Source of the DNA: Bacteroidota bacterium
Lineage (GTDB): Bacteria > Bacteroidota > Bacteroidia > Flavobacteriales > Crocinitomicaceae
Assembly (NCBI GenBank): GCA_029558435.1
Contig: JAKQEZ010000497.1
Location: forward strand, 1-5,791
Direction of reading: 5' to 3'
Length of the DNA: 5,791 nt
Shown: positions 1 to 5,791 of the stretch, one piece after another
How positions within the stretch are numbered: position 1 is the first letter of the stretch
Layout of the letters: each line of letters begins with the position of its first letter
Translations under genes and position numbers: made by a program
The notes under the pieces: model-generated
What the model saw: only the letters and a program-made list of their open reading frames with translations
Told to the model about the DNA's origin: nothing
Databases searched by the model: none

Positions 1-252
1 CGTTTAGATACACACGTTTACGCAGGATATACCATTCCGCCAAATTACGATTCTATGATTGCGAAGTTAATTACAACAGCGCAAACTAGAGAAGAAGCTA
101 TCGCGAAAATGAAGCGTGCTTTAGATGAGTTCGTAATCGAAGGAATTAAAACAACCATACCATTCCACCGTCAATTAATGGACGAACCGGATTATGTAGC
201 AGGTAACTACACTACAAAATTCATGGAATCTTTTAAAATGAAAGAGGTTTAA
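1..252 (+). CDS. accC: Acetyl-CoA carboxylase biotin carboxylase subunit, C-terminal part (5' truncated by window)
   Basis: The frame is open from base 1 and ends at TAA 250-252, giving the last 83 residues of a protein that is usually about 450 residues long. It begins RLDTHVYAGYTIPPNYDSMI, closely matching the biotin carboxylase C-terminal domain (HxYAGYTxPPYYDSMIxKLI in bacterial AccC). The family features EEAIAKMKRALDE and IEGIKTTIPFH follow. The enzyme carboxylates biotin on the carrier protein AccB using ATP and bicarbonate, the first half-reaction of malonyl-CoA formation in the cytoplasm. The ATP-grasp catalytic region lies upstream of the window. Bacteroidota also have related biotin carboxylases in propionyl-CoA or pyruvate carboxylase systems. 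The short tail after GIKTT and the immediate stop favour a stand-alone subunit. The ATG at 55 is internal, not the start. Confidence 0.9.
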   Translation, partial: RLDTHVYAGYTIPPNYDSMIAKLITTAQTREEAIAKMKRALDEFVIEGIKTTIPFHRQLMDEPDYVAGNYTTKFMESFKMKEV

Positions 253-258
253 AAATAG

Positions 259-287
259 AAAAACGGCTGAGTAATCAGCCGTTTTTT
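259..287. terminator. Rho-independent terminator, probably bidirectional
   Basis: A perfect stem, CGGCTGA (264-270) with TCAGCCG (275-281), closes a GTAA loop. Five A (259-263) pair with T from 282 onward, extending it to 12 bp, and six T (282-287) follow the stem. It starts six bases after the accC stop. The A tract on the left flank gives a T tract when read leftward, so the same hairpin could also end transcripts from the convergent peptidase gene that stops at 415. Confidence 0.9.
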
Positions 288-414
288 GTAGTTATAAGTT
301 TGAAATTGAACTTGAATTTGTCATTTCGCCGAAGTAGAAATCTCCTGCGAAGTAGGCTAAAATTTGATCGAAGCGAAAACTCTTGTCCTTGAACTTGATT
401 TTTGCCCTTGAATT
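288..414. repeat. Convergent intergenic spacer with degenerate hexamer repeats and a GTCATTTCG-type interspersed element
   Basis: No gene is visible here. Three near-identical hexamers (TTGAAA, TTGAAC, TTGAAT; 300-317) lie on the left side. CTTGTC, CTTGAA, CTTGAT (382-399) and another CTTGAA (407-412) lie on the right side in the same orientation. Between them, 319-344 contains TGTCATTTCGCCGAAG followed by TAGAAATCTC, with inverted arms ATTTC (323-327) and GAAAT (337-341) and an inner TTCG-C-CGAA palindrome. From memory this resembles a short interspersed repeat (GTCATTTCG...GAAATCTC) often found between flavobacterial genes. CGAAGTAG occurs twice, at 330-337 and 348-355. The whole looks like a decayed intergenic repeat. 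Confidence 0.55.
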
Positions 415-2310
415 TTACAACGTTTCCTTCAGCCATTTAAAAAACTCACGTTGCCAAACCAAACCATTTTGCGGTTGTAACACCCAATGATTCTCTTCAG
501 GGAAATACATGAATCTACTCTTAATTCCTTTTAATTGTGCTGCTTGAAACGCTTCTTGTCCTTGGCCAATTGGCACACGGTAATCTTTTCCACCTTGGAT
601 GATAAAAATTGGTGTATCCCAATTGTTCACTAATTTAATTGGGTTAAAATCTTTATATGTTTTTTGAGCTGCTGCATTTTGGGTATCCCAATAAGCACCA
701 CCTAAATCCCAATCGGTGAAAAATACTTCTTCGGTTGTGCCATACATACTTTCTAAATTGAAAACACCACAATGCGAAATGAAAGTTTTGAAACGCTTGT
801 TATGTATTCCCGCCATGTAAAACACGGAATAACCACCATAACTCGCACCAACAGCCGCTAATCTGCTTTTGTCAACGTATGATTCTTTGGCAACATCGTC
901 AATTGCAGCTAAATAATCATCCATTACTTGTCCGCCCCAATCTTTACTGATTTGCTCGTTCCATTCTACACCGTGACCTGGCATTCCTCTTCGATTTGGT
1001 GCCACCACAATATAACCCTGCGATGCCATCACTTGGAAATTCCAACGGAAAGAATAAAATTGGGATAAAGCTCCTTGGGGTCCGCCTTGGCAATATAAAA
1101 CTGCTGGATATTTTTTGGTTTTATCAAAATTAGGAGGTAAAATGACCCAAACCAACATTTCTTTTCCATCGGTAGTTTTTACCATGCGTTTTTCAACCGT
1201 TGGCAAGCTTAATTTGGCGTAAGTTTCGGTGTTGATATTGGTTAATTGCTTCCAAGATTTCTTCTTTAAATCGTAGCTGAAAATTTCATTGGCATGATTC
1301 ATATCGCTTCTAGTTACCAACACTTGATTTCCTGAAAAACCTATGATTTGGTTCACGTCAAATTGACCATTGGTAATTCGTTGTACACGAACAGCAATTT
1401 TAGTCAAACCTGGAAAATTTACTTCGAATAATTGTTTGGTTCCACCAATTGGCGCTAAGAAATACACTTTTTTACCATCAGCACTCCAAGTGAAACTATC
1501 TACGGTGCCGTCCCAACCACTAGTTAAGTTGATGTCTAAACCTTTGTGACGCACAATGATGTCGTTTTTATCGGCTTCAAAACCATCGCGTTTCATTTGT
1601 AACCAAGACAAATCGCCTTGTGGAGAAAATGTTGGATGCGTGTCGTAACCCAAATTGCTTTCGGTTAAATTTTTAGTAGTTTTGGTTGCTAAATCATATT
1701 CGTACAGGTCGGTATTTGTGCTAGTTGCATAAGCTGTTCCTGCTTTCTTTTTGGCAACATAAATGACTTTCGAACCATCAGGCGACCAAATATAATCTTC
1801 ATCACCACCAAAAGGCTTTTGCGGACTATCATAAGGTTCGTCTTTCATGATGTCGATACTTTTTTTATCGGCATTAGTGATGAAAACGTGGTTGTGTTTG
1901 CCTTCGTTCCAAGAATCCCAATGACGATAATCTAGTGCATCATAAACATAAACATCGCTTTTTTTCAATTCAGGATAAAAATCCTTTCCTAAAACGGGAT
2001 TGATTTTTACTTCTTTATGCGAAAGTGTCCAATTGCCATCTGAAGATTTGTTTTTATCTGCCAATAAATCAGCATATTCTTTAATTTCTGTTGGATTTCC
2101 GCCATGTATTGGAAGAGCGTATACTTTTGAATTCGATTTGTTTTCCTGCATGTCAGGAGTGGAAACTTTGTAAATTATGGATTTTCCGTCTTTGGAAATT
2201 CCTAAAGGTGAAACTCTGCCTAATTGCCATAACAGTTCGGGTGTCATGACTTCTTGAGCGCTCATTGTGGTTCCCATGATACAAAAAAGGGCTAAGGTTA
2301 ATTTTTTCAT
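415..2310 (-). CDS. Secreted S9-family (prolyl oligopeptidase) dipeptidyl/acylaminoacyl peptidase
   Basis: This is a serine peptidase of 631 residues that releases short peptides from the N-terminus of oligopeptides, probably in the periplasm. Residues 1-18 form a signal peptide: MKK, a hydrophobic core, then a likely cut MSA|QE. Residues of about 30-360 carry WD40-like/PD40 beta-propeller blades, seen as ISKDG (38-42), WSPDG (175-179), FSPQG (228-232) and WSADG (275-279). The alpha/beta-hydrolase domain spans about 375-631. It has the nucleophile motif GASYG (Ser490), Asp576 in GGKDYRVP and His608 in ENHW, so the triad is complete. The oxyanion-side segment GGPQG is at 409-413. NRRGMPGHG (439-447) and WDLGGAYWD (534-542) are typical of the S9C group that includes the DPP5 peptidases of Bacteroidota, which favour hydrophobic P1 residues. 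That subtype and specificity are inference. Cys10 is not in a usable lipobox (Phe at -1). It is transcribed divergently from the symporter gene. Confidence 0.9.
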   Translation of the reverse strand: MKKLTLALFCIMGTTMSAQEVMTPELLWQLGRVSPLGISKDGKSIIYKVSTPDMQENKSNSKVYALPIHGGNPTEIKEYADLLADKNKSSDGNWTLSHKEVKINPVLGKDFYPELKKSDVYVYDALDYRHWDSWNEGKHNHVFITNADKKSIDIMKDEPYDSPQKPFGGDEDYIWSPDGSKVIYVAKKKAGTAYATSTNTDLYEYDLATKTTKNLTESNLGYDTHPTFSPQGDLSWLQMKRDGFEADKNDIIVRHKGLDINLTSGWDGTVDSFTWSADGKKVYFLAPIGGTKQLFEVNFPGLTKIAVRVQRITNGQFDVNQIIGFSGNQVLVTRSDMNHANEIFSYDLKKKSWKQLTNINTETYAKLSLPTVEKRMVKTTDGKEMLVWVILPPNFDKTKKYPAVLYCQGGPQGALSQFYSFRWNFQVMASQGYIVVAPNRRGMPGHGVEWNEQISKDWGGQVMDDYLAAIDDVAKESYVDKSRLAAVGASYGGYSVFYMAGIHNKRFKTFISHCGVFNLESMYGTTEEVFFTDWDLGGAYWDTQNAAAQKTYKDFNPIKLVNNWDTPIFIIQGGKDYRVPIGQGQEAFQAAQLKGIKSRFMYFPEENHWVLQPQNGLVWQREFFKWLKETL

Positions 2311-2395
2311 TGCTTATTTTGTTTTAAAACCTTGCTAAAATACTGATTTTTTCAAAAAATATCCCTAATTTCACACTTTAAATAAAAGCATTTAG
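2311..2395. promoter_or_regulatory. Divergent promoter region between peptidase and symporter genes
   Basis: This 85-base AT-rich gap must hold start signals for both divergent genes. Against the Bacteroidota -7 consensus TAnnTTTG, the best leftward match is TATTTTAG (complement of 2335-2342) and the best rightward match is TAATTTCA (2366-2373). Each would leave a leader of roughly 15-25 bases. I found no TTG -33 element at normal spacing for either, so both calls are weak. Two symmetric sites are visible: the perfect palindrome GTTTTAAAAC (2321-2330) and a 15-base odd palindrome (2346-2360) of A, six T, a central C, six A and T. There is no Shine-Dalgarno sequence before either start. Confidence 0.4.
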
Positions 2396-3658
2396 ATGAA
2401 AAAATTAGCGTTGCATTGGCAAATATTATTGGGAATGTTGGTTGGCGTTTTGTTTGCTGTACTTTTGGTTCAGTTCAGTTGGGGCAAACAAGTTATAGTT
2501 GATTGGGTCAAACCCTTTGGAAATATCTTCATCAACTTATTAAAATTAATTGCTGTTCCGCTGATTTTAGCTTCATTAATCAAAGGAGTTTCCGATTTAA
2601 AAGATATTTCTAAGTTATCCAAAATGGGTGGAAGAACCATTGGATTGTATTTGTTAACTACTGTTTTTGCTGTTTCTATTGGTTTAGTTGTGGTAAATAT
2701 TATCAAACCAGGAAGTTTTATTTCTGAAAGTACTCGAACTGAATTAGTTGGTAATTATTCGCAAGATGCTAATTCTAAAATTGAATCGGCAGCGAAACAA
2801 AAAGAAGCCGGACCTTTGCAAGCATTAGAAGATATTGTACCAAGCAACATCATCGGAGCTTCTGCTGATAATGGCAATATGTTACAAGTGATTTTCTTTG
2901 CTGTTTTCTTTGGGATTGCTTTAATATTAATTCCCAAAGAACAAGCTGCTCCAGTAAAAGCATTTTTTGATGGTTTTAATGAAGTCATTCTCAAAATGAT
3001 TGATATAATTATGTTGGCAGCACCGTATGGCGTTTTCGCATTATTAGCTTCATTGGTTGCAGAATCACCAAGTTTGGATTTATTCAAAGCTCTTGGAATG
3101 TATGGAATTACAGTTTTATTAGGTCTGCTAATTATGATTGGTGTCTATATTTTATTGGTTAAAGTATTGGCAAGGAAAAGTGCAAATTTCTTTTTAAAGG
3201 GAATCTCTCCAGCCCAATTATTAGCTTTTTCAACCAGCTCTTCTGCAGCAACATTGCCAGTTACTATGGAGCGAACCGTAGAGAATTTAGGTGTTGATGA
3301 TGAAGTGGCGAGTTTTGTTTTGCCAATTGGAGCCACAATCAATATGGATGGAACGAGTTTGTACCAAGCCGTAGCAGCGGTTTTCATTGCGCAAGCTTTT
3401 GGTATGGATTTAAGTTTTGGCGTACAACTAGGAATTATAGCTACTGCAACATTAGCCTCTATTGGAAGTGCGGCAGTTCCTGGAGCTGGAATGGTAATGC
3501 TAGTTATTGTATTAGCACAAGCAGGAATTCCTGAAGCTGGATTGGCTTTGATTTTTGCCATTGACCGACCTTTAGATATGTGTAGAACTACCGTTAATGT
3601 TACTGGCGATGCTGCAGTTTCTATGATAGTAGCCAAATCTGTTGGAAAGTTAGAGTAA
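2396..3658 (+). CDS. Dicarboxylate/glutamate:cation symporter, SDF (DAACS) family
   Basis: This is a 420-residue inner-membrane transporter, full length for the family, which takes up acidic amino acids or C4-dicarboxylates with Na+ or H+. The N-terminal half has the usual run of hydrophobic helices, and the substrate-binding C-terminal core is intact. HP1 carries the serine-rich tip STSSSAATLP (279-288), TM7 the cation motif NMDGT (316-320), and HP2 SIGSAAVPGAG (355-365). TM8 reads DRPLDMCRTTVNVTGD (390-405). Asp390, Asp394, Arg397, Thr398, Asn401 and Asp405 match the archaeal GltPh substrate and Na+ ligands. The Arg397 equivalent, which contacts the side-chain carboxylate, favours aspartate/glutamate or dicarboxylate over neutral amino acids. 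Which of gltP, gltT or dctA functions applies cannot be told. The start MKKLALHW sits on an A-rich leader and no better start is seen. Confidence 0.93.
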   Translation: MKKLALHWQILLGMLVGVLFAVLLVQFSWGKQVIVDWVKPFGNIFINLLKLIAVPLILASLIKGVSDLKDISKLSKMGGRTIGLYLLTTVFAVSIGLVVVNIIKPGSFISESTRTELVGNYSQDANSKIESAAKQKEAGPLQALEDIVPSNIIGASADNGNMLQVIFFAVFFGIALILIPKEQAAPVKAFFDGFNEVILKMIDIIMLAAPYGVFALLASLVAESPSLDLFKALGMYGITVLLGLLIMIGVYILLVKVLARKSANFFLKGISPAQLLAFSTSSSAATLPVTMERTVENLGVDDEVASFVLPIGATINMDGTSLYQAVAAVFIAQAFGMDLSFGVQLGIIATATLASIGSAAVPGAGMVMLVIVLAQAGIPEAGLALIFAIDRPLDMCRTTVNVTGDAAVSMIVAKSVGKLE

Positions 3659-3756
3659 GCTAGCAGAATGAAAGAGTAAATAATTATTGTATAAATTGTT
3701 TCTTAGGCAAAAAAGTAGAAACTTGAAACTTGAAACAAAATAAACTAAAAAAGTAA
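3659..3756. other. Spacer between symporter and DedA genes, with a TTGAAAC repeat half-copy
   Basis: This gap has no gene and no convincing terminator. Bases 3718-3736 read gaaacttgaaacttgaaac, three GAAAC blocks at 7-base spacing. It is the same heptamer and orientation as the right arm of the inverted repeat at 5562-5661. Its only opposite-strand partner nearby is a short GTTTC (3698-3702), so no long hairpin forms. The last bases before the DedA start are A-rich (about 3737-3755) with no Shine-Dalgarno motif. A promoter may lie near 3685-3705 (ATTGTATAAATTG), but it does not match the consensus well. The symporter and DedA genes may or may not be cotranscribed. Confidence 0.5.
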
Positions 3757-4452
3757 ATGGAAGATTTTAATTGGACTCAATTGTTTAATCCTGAGTTTTA
3801 TATCACTATGGAAATTGGCGGTGTTCCTATCGGTATTTACATGGTTTTGTTTATTGTTTTTGCTGAAACAGGTTTGTTTGCTGGATTTTTCCTTCCTGGT
3901 GATAGTTTGCTTTTTCTATCGGGAATTTACAGTAGGGAATTGGTAGAAACCTTTTTTGTTATTTCAAGTGATTTATCTAATGTTACAGTTTTAGCGTTAT
4001 TAATTGCTGCTGCTGGAATTTTAGGTAATATTTTTGGTTATTGGTTTGGAGCTAAAAGTGGCCAATTTTTATATAACAAAAAAGATAGTTTCTTCTTCAA
4101 GAAAAAATACCTCACCGAATCACAAGTATTTTTCGAAAGACACGGTGGAAAAGCGATTATTTTTGCTAGATTCCTTCCTATTGTTAGAACTTTTGTTCCT
4201 ATTATTGCTGGTGTTGTTCACATGAAAAAAGGAAAATTTATGTTTTATAACATTTTGAGTTCGTTGTTGTGGTCGTTCACGTTAGTTTTTGCCGGGCATT
4301 ATTTATATGGTTTGTTTTTAGAGGAATTAGGAATCGATTTGAAAAAGCATATCGAAAAAATTATCTTGATTTTAATTGCAGTAACTACTTTTCCTTTGGT
4401 TATGAAAGCAATTAAGTCGAGAAGGAATAAAGATTCTGAAGATGCAGCTTAG
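3757..4452 (+). CDS. DedA family (VTT/SNARE-associated domain) inner-membrane protein
   Basis: This is a 231-residue polytopic membrane protein. DedA proteins are linked to membrane-potential homeostasis, and some members act as phospholipid transporters or scramblases, including undecaprenyl-phosphate recycling flippases. The family signature is complete: Glu37 (FAETGLFAGFFLPGDS, 35-50), Asp49 in PGD, GNIFGYWFGAKSG (90-102), and FARFLPIVRTFVPIIAG (136-152) with Arg138 and Arg144. The spacings Glu37-Asp49 (12) and Arg138-Arg144 (6) equal those of the essential Glu39/Asp51 and Arg130/Arg136 of E. coli YqjA/YghB. Hydrophobic helices lie near 24-57, 75-97, 133-153, 164-187 and 200-216, and the tail is charged (RRNKDSED). 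The ATG at 3757 is chosen because the N-terminus aligns with family length. The next gene overlaps its end by 11 bases. The lipid substrate cannot be read from sequence. Confidence 0.93.
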   Translation: MEDFNWTQLFNPEFYITMEIGGVPIGIYMVLFIVFAETGLFAGFFLPGDSLLFLSGIYSRELVETFFVISSDLSNVTVLALLIAAAGILGNIFGYWFGAKSGQFLYNKKDSFFFKKKYLTESQVFFERHGGKAIIFARFLPIVRTFVPIIAGVVHMKKGKFMFYNILSSLLWSFTLVFAGHYLYGLFLEELGIDLKKHIEKIILILIAVTTFPLVMKAIKSRRNKDSEDAA

Positions 4453-5554
4453 TTATTGGGAATTAAAAAATTGGTTTTCAAACGTTGATTACACTATTGT
4501 TGGTAGCGGAATCGTCGGTTTGCATTGTGCTTTGACTTTGCGAGAAAAGTTCCCATCTGCTAAGATTTTGGTTTTAGAAAAAGGGATTTTATCTCAAGGC
4601 GCAAGTACTAAAAATGCAGGTTTTGCTTGCTTTGGCAGTATTTCTGAAATTATTTCCGATTTAGAAACACATACCGAAGAAGAAGTAATTCAATTGGTAG
4701 AAAAGCGCGTCAAAGGTTTGCAATTGCTTCGAAAAAACTTAGGCGATGCAGTTATTGATTACAAACCTTATGGCGGTTACGAGTTGTTTCTAAAAAAAGA
4801 TGAGGCGTTTTTTGAACATTGTTTACAGAAAATTCCTTTCATCAATGACATATTAAAACCGTTGTTTCATGCCGAAGTTTTTGAAAAACAAGTCGATAGA
4901 TTTGGCTTCCAAAATATTTTCGATTACCTAATTTTCAATCCGTTTGAAGGACAAATCGATACAGGAAATATGATGCAAGCGCTATTAAAAAAAGCCATTT
5001 CCAATGATATTTTAATCTTGAACCAACAAGAAGTTTCCTCTTTTCAAGACTTGAGCGATAAAGTAGAAGTAGTGACCAATGGCATTACGTTTACCACAAA
5101 AAAAATACTTTTCGCTACCAATGGTTTTGCCTCGGAATTAACCCAAAATCAAGTGCAACCTGCTCGAGCACAAGTTTTAATTACCAAACCCATTGAAAAT
5201 TTAGAAATCAAAGGTACTTTTCATTTGGATCAAGGCTATTACTATTTCCGAAATTTTGGTGATAGAATCTTATTTGGTGGCGGAAGAAACCTAGATTTTA
5301 AAGGCGAAACGACCACGGAATTCAATCAAACAAAAATTATTCAAGACGCGTTAGAGCAATTACTAAAAGATGTAATTTTGCCGAATACCAATTTCGAAAT
5401 TGAACACCGATGGAGCGGTATCATGGGCGTTGGAAATCATAAAAATCCAATAGTAAAGCAATTGTCAAATAATGTGTATTGCGGTGTAAGAATGGGCGGA
5501 ATGGGTGTCGCAATTGGCAGTTTAATTGGTAAAGAATTAGCAGATTTAGTTTAA
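4442..5554 (+). CDS. FAD-dependent oxidoreductase, DAO (D-amino acid oxidase/glycine oxidase-like) family
   Basis: This is a 370-residue soluble flavoprotein, a typical DAO-family length. The N-terminal Rossmann fold is clear: beta strand DYTIV, then GSGIVG (21-26) and the ribose-binding acid Glu46 at the end of KILVLEK. GASTKNAGFACFG (53-65) is the usual segment next to the flavin, and ATNGFA (225-230) is the second FAD-contact region. The substrate-domain strands YYYFR (266-270) and ILFGGGR (276-282), HRWSGIMG (322-329), and the C-terminal GVRMGGMGVAIGSLIG (348-363) complete the fold. Such enzymes oxidise C-N bonds of amino acids or amines with FAD; the substrate here is unknown. The CDS starts inside the DedA gene (11-base overlap, +2 frame relation), which suggests translational coupling. 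The next in-frame Met is about residue 177, so ATG 4442 is the only sensible ATG start. It is not a close match to a biosynthetic enzyme I can name. Confidence 0.88.
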   Translation: MQLSYWELKNWFSNVDYTIVGSGIVGLHCALTLREKFPSAKILVLEKGILSQGASTKNAGFACFGSISEIISDLETHTEEEVIQLVEKRVKGLQLLRKNLGDAVIDYKPYGGYELFLKKDEAFFEHCLQKIPFINDILKPLFHAEVFEKQVDRFGFQNIFDYLIFNPFEGQIDTGNMMQALLKKAISNDILILNQQEVSSFQDLSDKVEVVTNGITFTTKKILFATNGFASELTQNQVQPARAQVLITKPIENLEIKGTFHLDQGYYYFRNFGDRILFGGGRNLDFKGETTTEFNQTKIIQDALEQLLKDVILPNTNFEIEHRWSGIMGVGNHKNPIVKQLSNNVYCGVRMGGMGVAIGSLIGKELADLV

Positions 5555-5561
5555 TTAGTTT

Positions 5562-5661
5562 GTTTTAGGTTTCAAGTTCCAAGTTGTTTGCGAAATTTGA
5601 AGATAAGATTCGAAATTGCATTTCAATGCTATTTTTTAACTTGAAACTTGAAACCTGAAAC
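5562..5661. repeat. Large imperfect inverted repeat built from TTGAAAC heptamers
   Basis: The left arm 5562-5585 and right arm 5638-5661 pair over 24 positions with one mismatch and one possible G-U pair. The core is 5567-5585 (aggtttcaagttccaagtt) against 5638-5656 (aacttgaaacttgaaacct), 18 of 19 complementary. The 52-base centre can pair further: GC plus GAAAT (5590-5596) with ATTTC (5620-5624) and GC (5628-5629), leaving AAT bulged. The right arm is itself a heptamer series (CTTGAAA, CTTGAAA, CCTGAAA, CCCAAAA; 5640-5667). It lies between the oxidoreductase stop and the next start codon and lacks the T run of a terminator after its stem. Confidence 0.75.
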
Positions 5662-5670
5662 CCAAAACCT

Positions 5671-5791
5671 ATGGCAAAAAAAACTACTCCAAAAAAGAAA
5701 CCTGAAAAAAAATCAAAACCAGCTGAAAAACGCACAACTGGACAAAAAATCTTTCGTTTTGTATGGAAAACGGCGTTGTGGTTTAATATTA
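5671..5791 (+). CDS. Lysine-rich N-terminus of a probable membrane-anchored protein (3' truncated by window)
   Basis: The frame is open from ATG 5671 to the window edge, giving 40 complete codons. Residues 1-33 are strongly basic (MAKKTTPKKKPEKKSKP..., nine Lys in the first 20 residues). They are followed by RFVWKTALWFNI (29-40), which looks like the beginning of a transmembrane helix. A cytoplasmic Lys-rich tail before a single N-terminal helix is common in flavobacterial peptidoglycan glycosyltransferases, both monofunctional MtgA-type and class A penicillin-binding proteins. MtgA is my best guess from style and remembered gene order, but no catalytic motif is inside the window. The start codon follows the heptamer repeat at 5640-5667 after only three bases, with no Shine-Dalgarno sequence. 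Confidence 0.6.
   Translation, partial: MAKKTTPKKKPEKKSKPAEKRTTGQKIFRFVWKTALWFNI

Noticed and set aside
55..252. Stand-alone 65-residue ORF starting at ATG 55
   Set aside because: The frame is open to base 1 and the upstream residues continue the biotin carboxylase domain, so this ATG is an internal methionine.
2254..2310. Lipoprotein signal at the peptidase N-terminus (Cys10)
   Set aside because: The bases before Cys10 encode Leu-Ala-Leu-Phe. Phe at -1 does not fit a lipobox, and a normal signal peptidase I site (MSA|QE) follows.
2470..3636. Antisense ORFs opposite the symporter (2470-2706, 2755-3087, 3145-3636)
   Set aside because: They lie entirely opposite a well-supported transporter gene, show no recognisable motif, and have the low-complexity composition expected from reading codon-biased DNA backwards.
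4034..4225. 63-residue ORF in another frame inside the DedA gene
   Set aside because: It overlaps the conserved arginine region of DedA and its Leu-rich tail is the frameshifted reading of hydrophobic codons.
5562..5661. Rho-independent terminator of the oxidoreductase gene
   Set aside because: The stem is AT-rich, long-looped and followed by CCAAAACCT rather than a T run, so it does not fit intrinsic termination.
1..5791. CRISPR array, tRNA, rRNA, transposase or phage genes
   Set aside because: No regularly spaced long repeats, no tRNA-like cloverleaf or rRNA segments noticed, and no mobile-element protein in any frame. The short repeats present are 6-7 base units in spacers only.

Overview
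The window looks like chromosomal DNA of a Flavobacterium-like member of the Bacteroidota (family Flavobacteriaceae). The reasons are strong AT richness, A-rich leaders without Shine-Dalgarno motifs, a 'SA|QE'-type signal peptide end, an S9 peptidase of the kind common in this phylum, and intergenic spacers filled with short TTGAAAC/CTTGAA-type repeats. This placement is inference from gene content and style, not from a marker gene.

Layout. Bases 1-252 hold the 3' end of the biotin carboxylase gene accC, closed by a strong, probably bidirectional terminator (259-287). A 127-base spacer (288-414) with degenerate hexamer repeats and a GTCATTTCG-type interspersed element separates it from a convergent gene. 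That gene (415-2310, minus strand) encodes a secreted S9 prolyl-oligopeptidase-family peptidase with a complete Ser-Asp-His triad. An 85-base divergent spacer (2311-2395) leads to a plus-strand series: a glutamate/dicarboxylate:cation symporter of the SDF family (2396-3658), a DedA-family membrane protein (3757-4452), and an FAD-dependent oxidoreductase of the DAO family (4442-5554) that overlaps the DedA gene by 11 bases. The window ends in the first 40 codons of a lysine-rich, probably membrane-anchored protein starting at 5671, possibly a monofunctional peptidoglycan glycosyltransferase.

How the genes fit together. The genes do not form one obvious pathway. accC belongs to fatty-acid synthesis. 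The secreted peptidase and the amino-acid/dicarboxylate symporter, divergently placed, would suit a peptide- and amino-acid-using lifestyle, but a functional link is only inference. The DedA and oxidoreductase genes are the one clear translational pair.

The coding content is ordinary for the group and I see no undescribed multi-gene system. The most unusual signal is non-coding: a repeat family built on TTGAAAC heptamers. It forms a roughly 100-base inverted repeat whose right arm runs directly into the start codon at 5671, with a half-copy before the DedA gene and related hexamer tracts after the peptidase gene.
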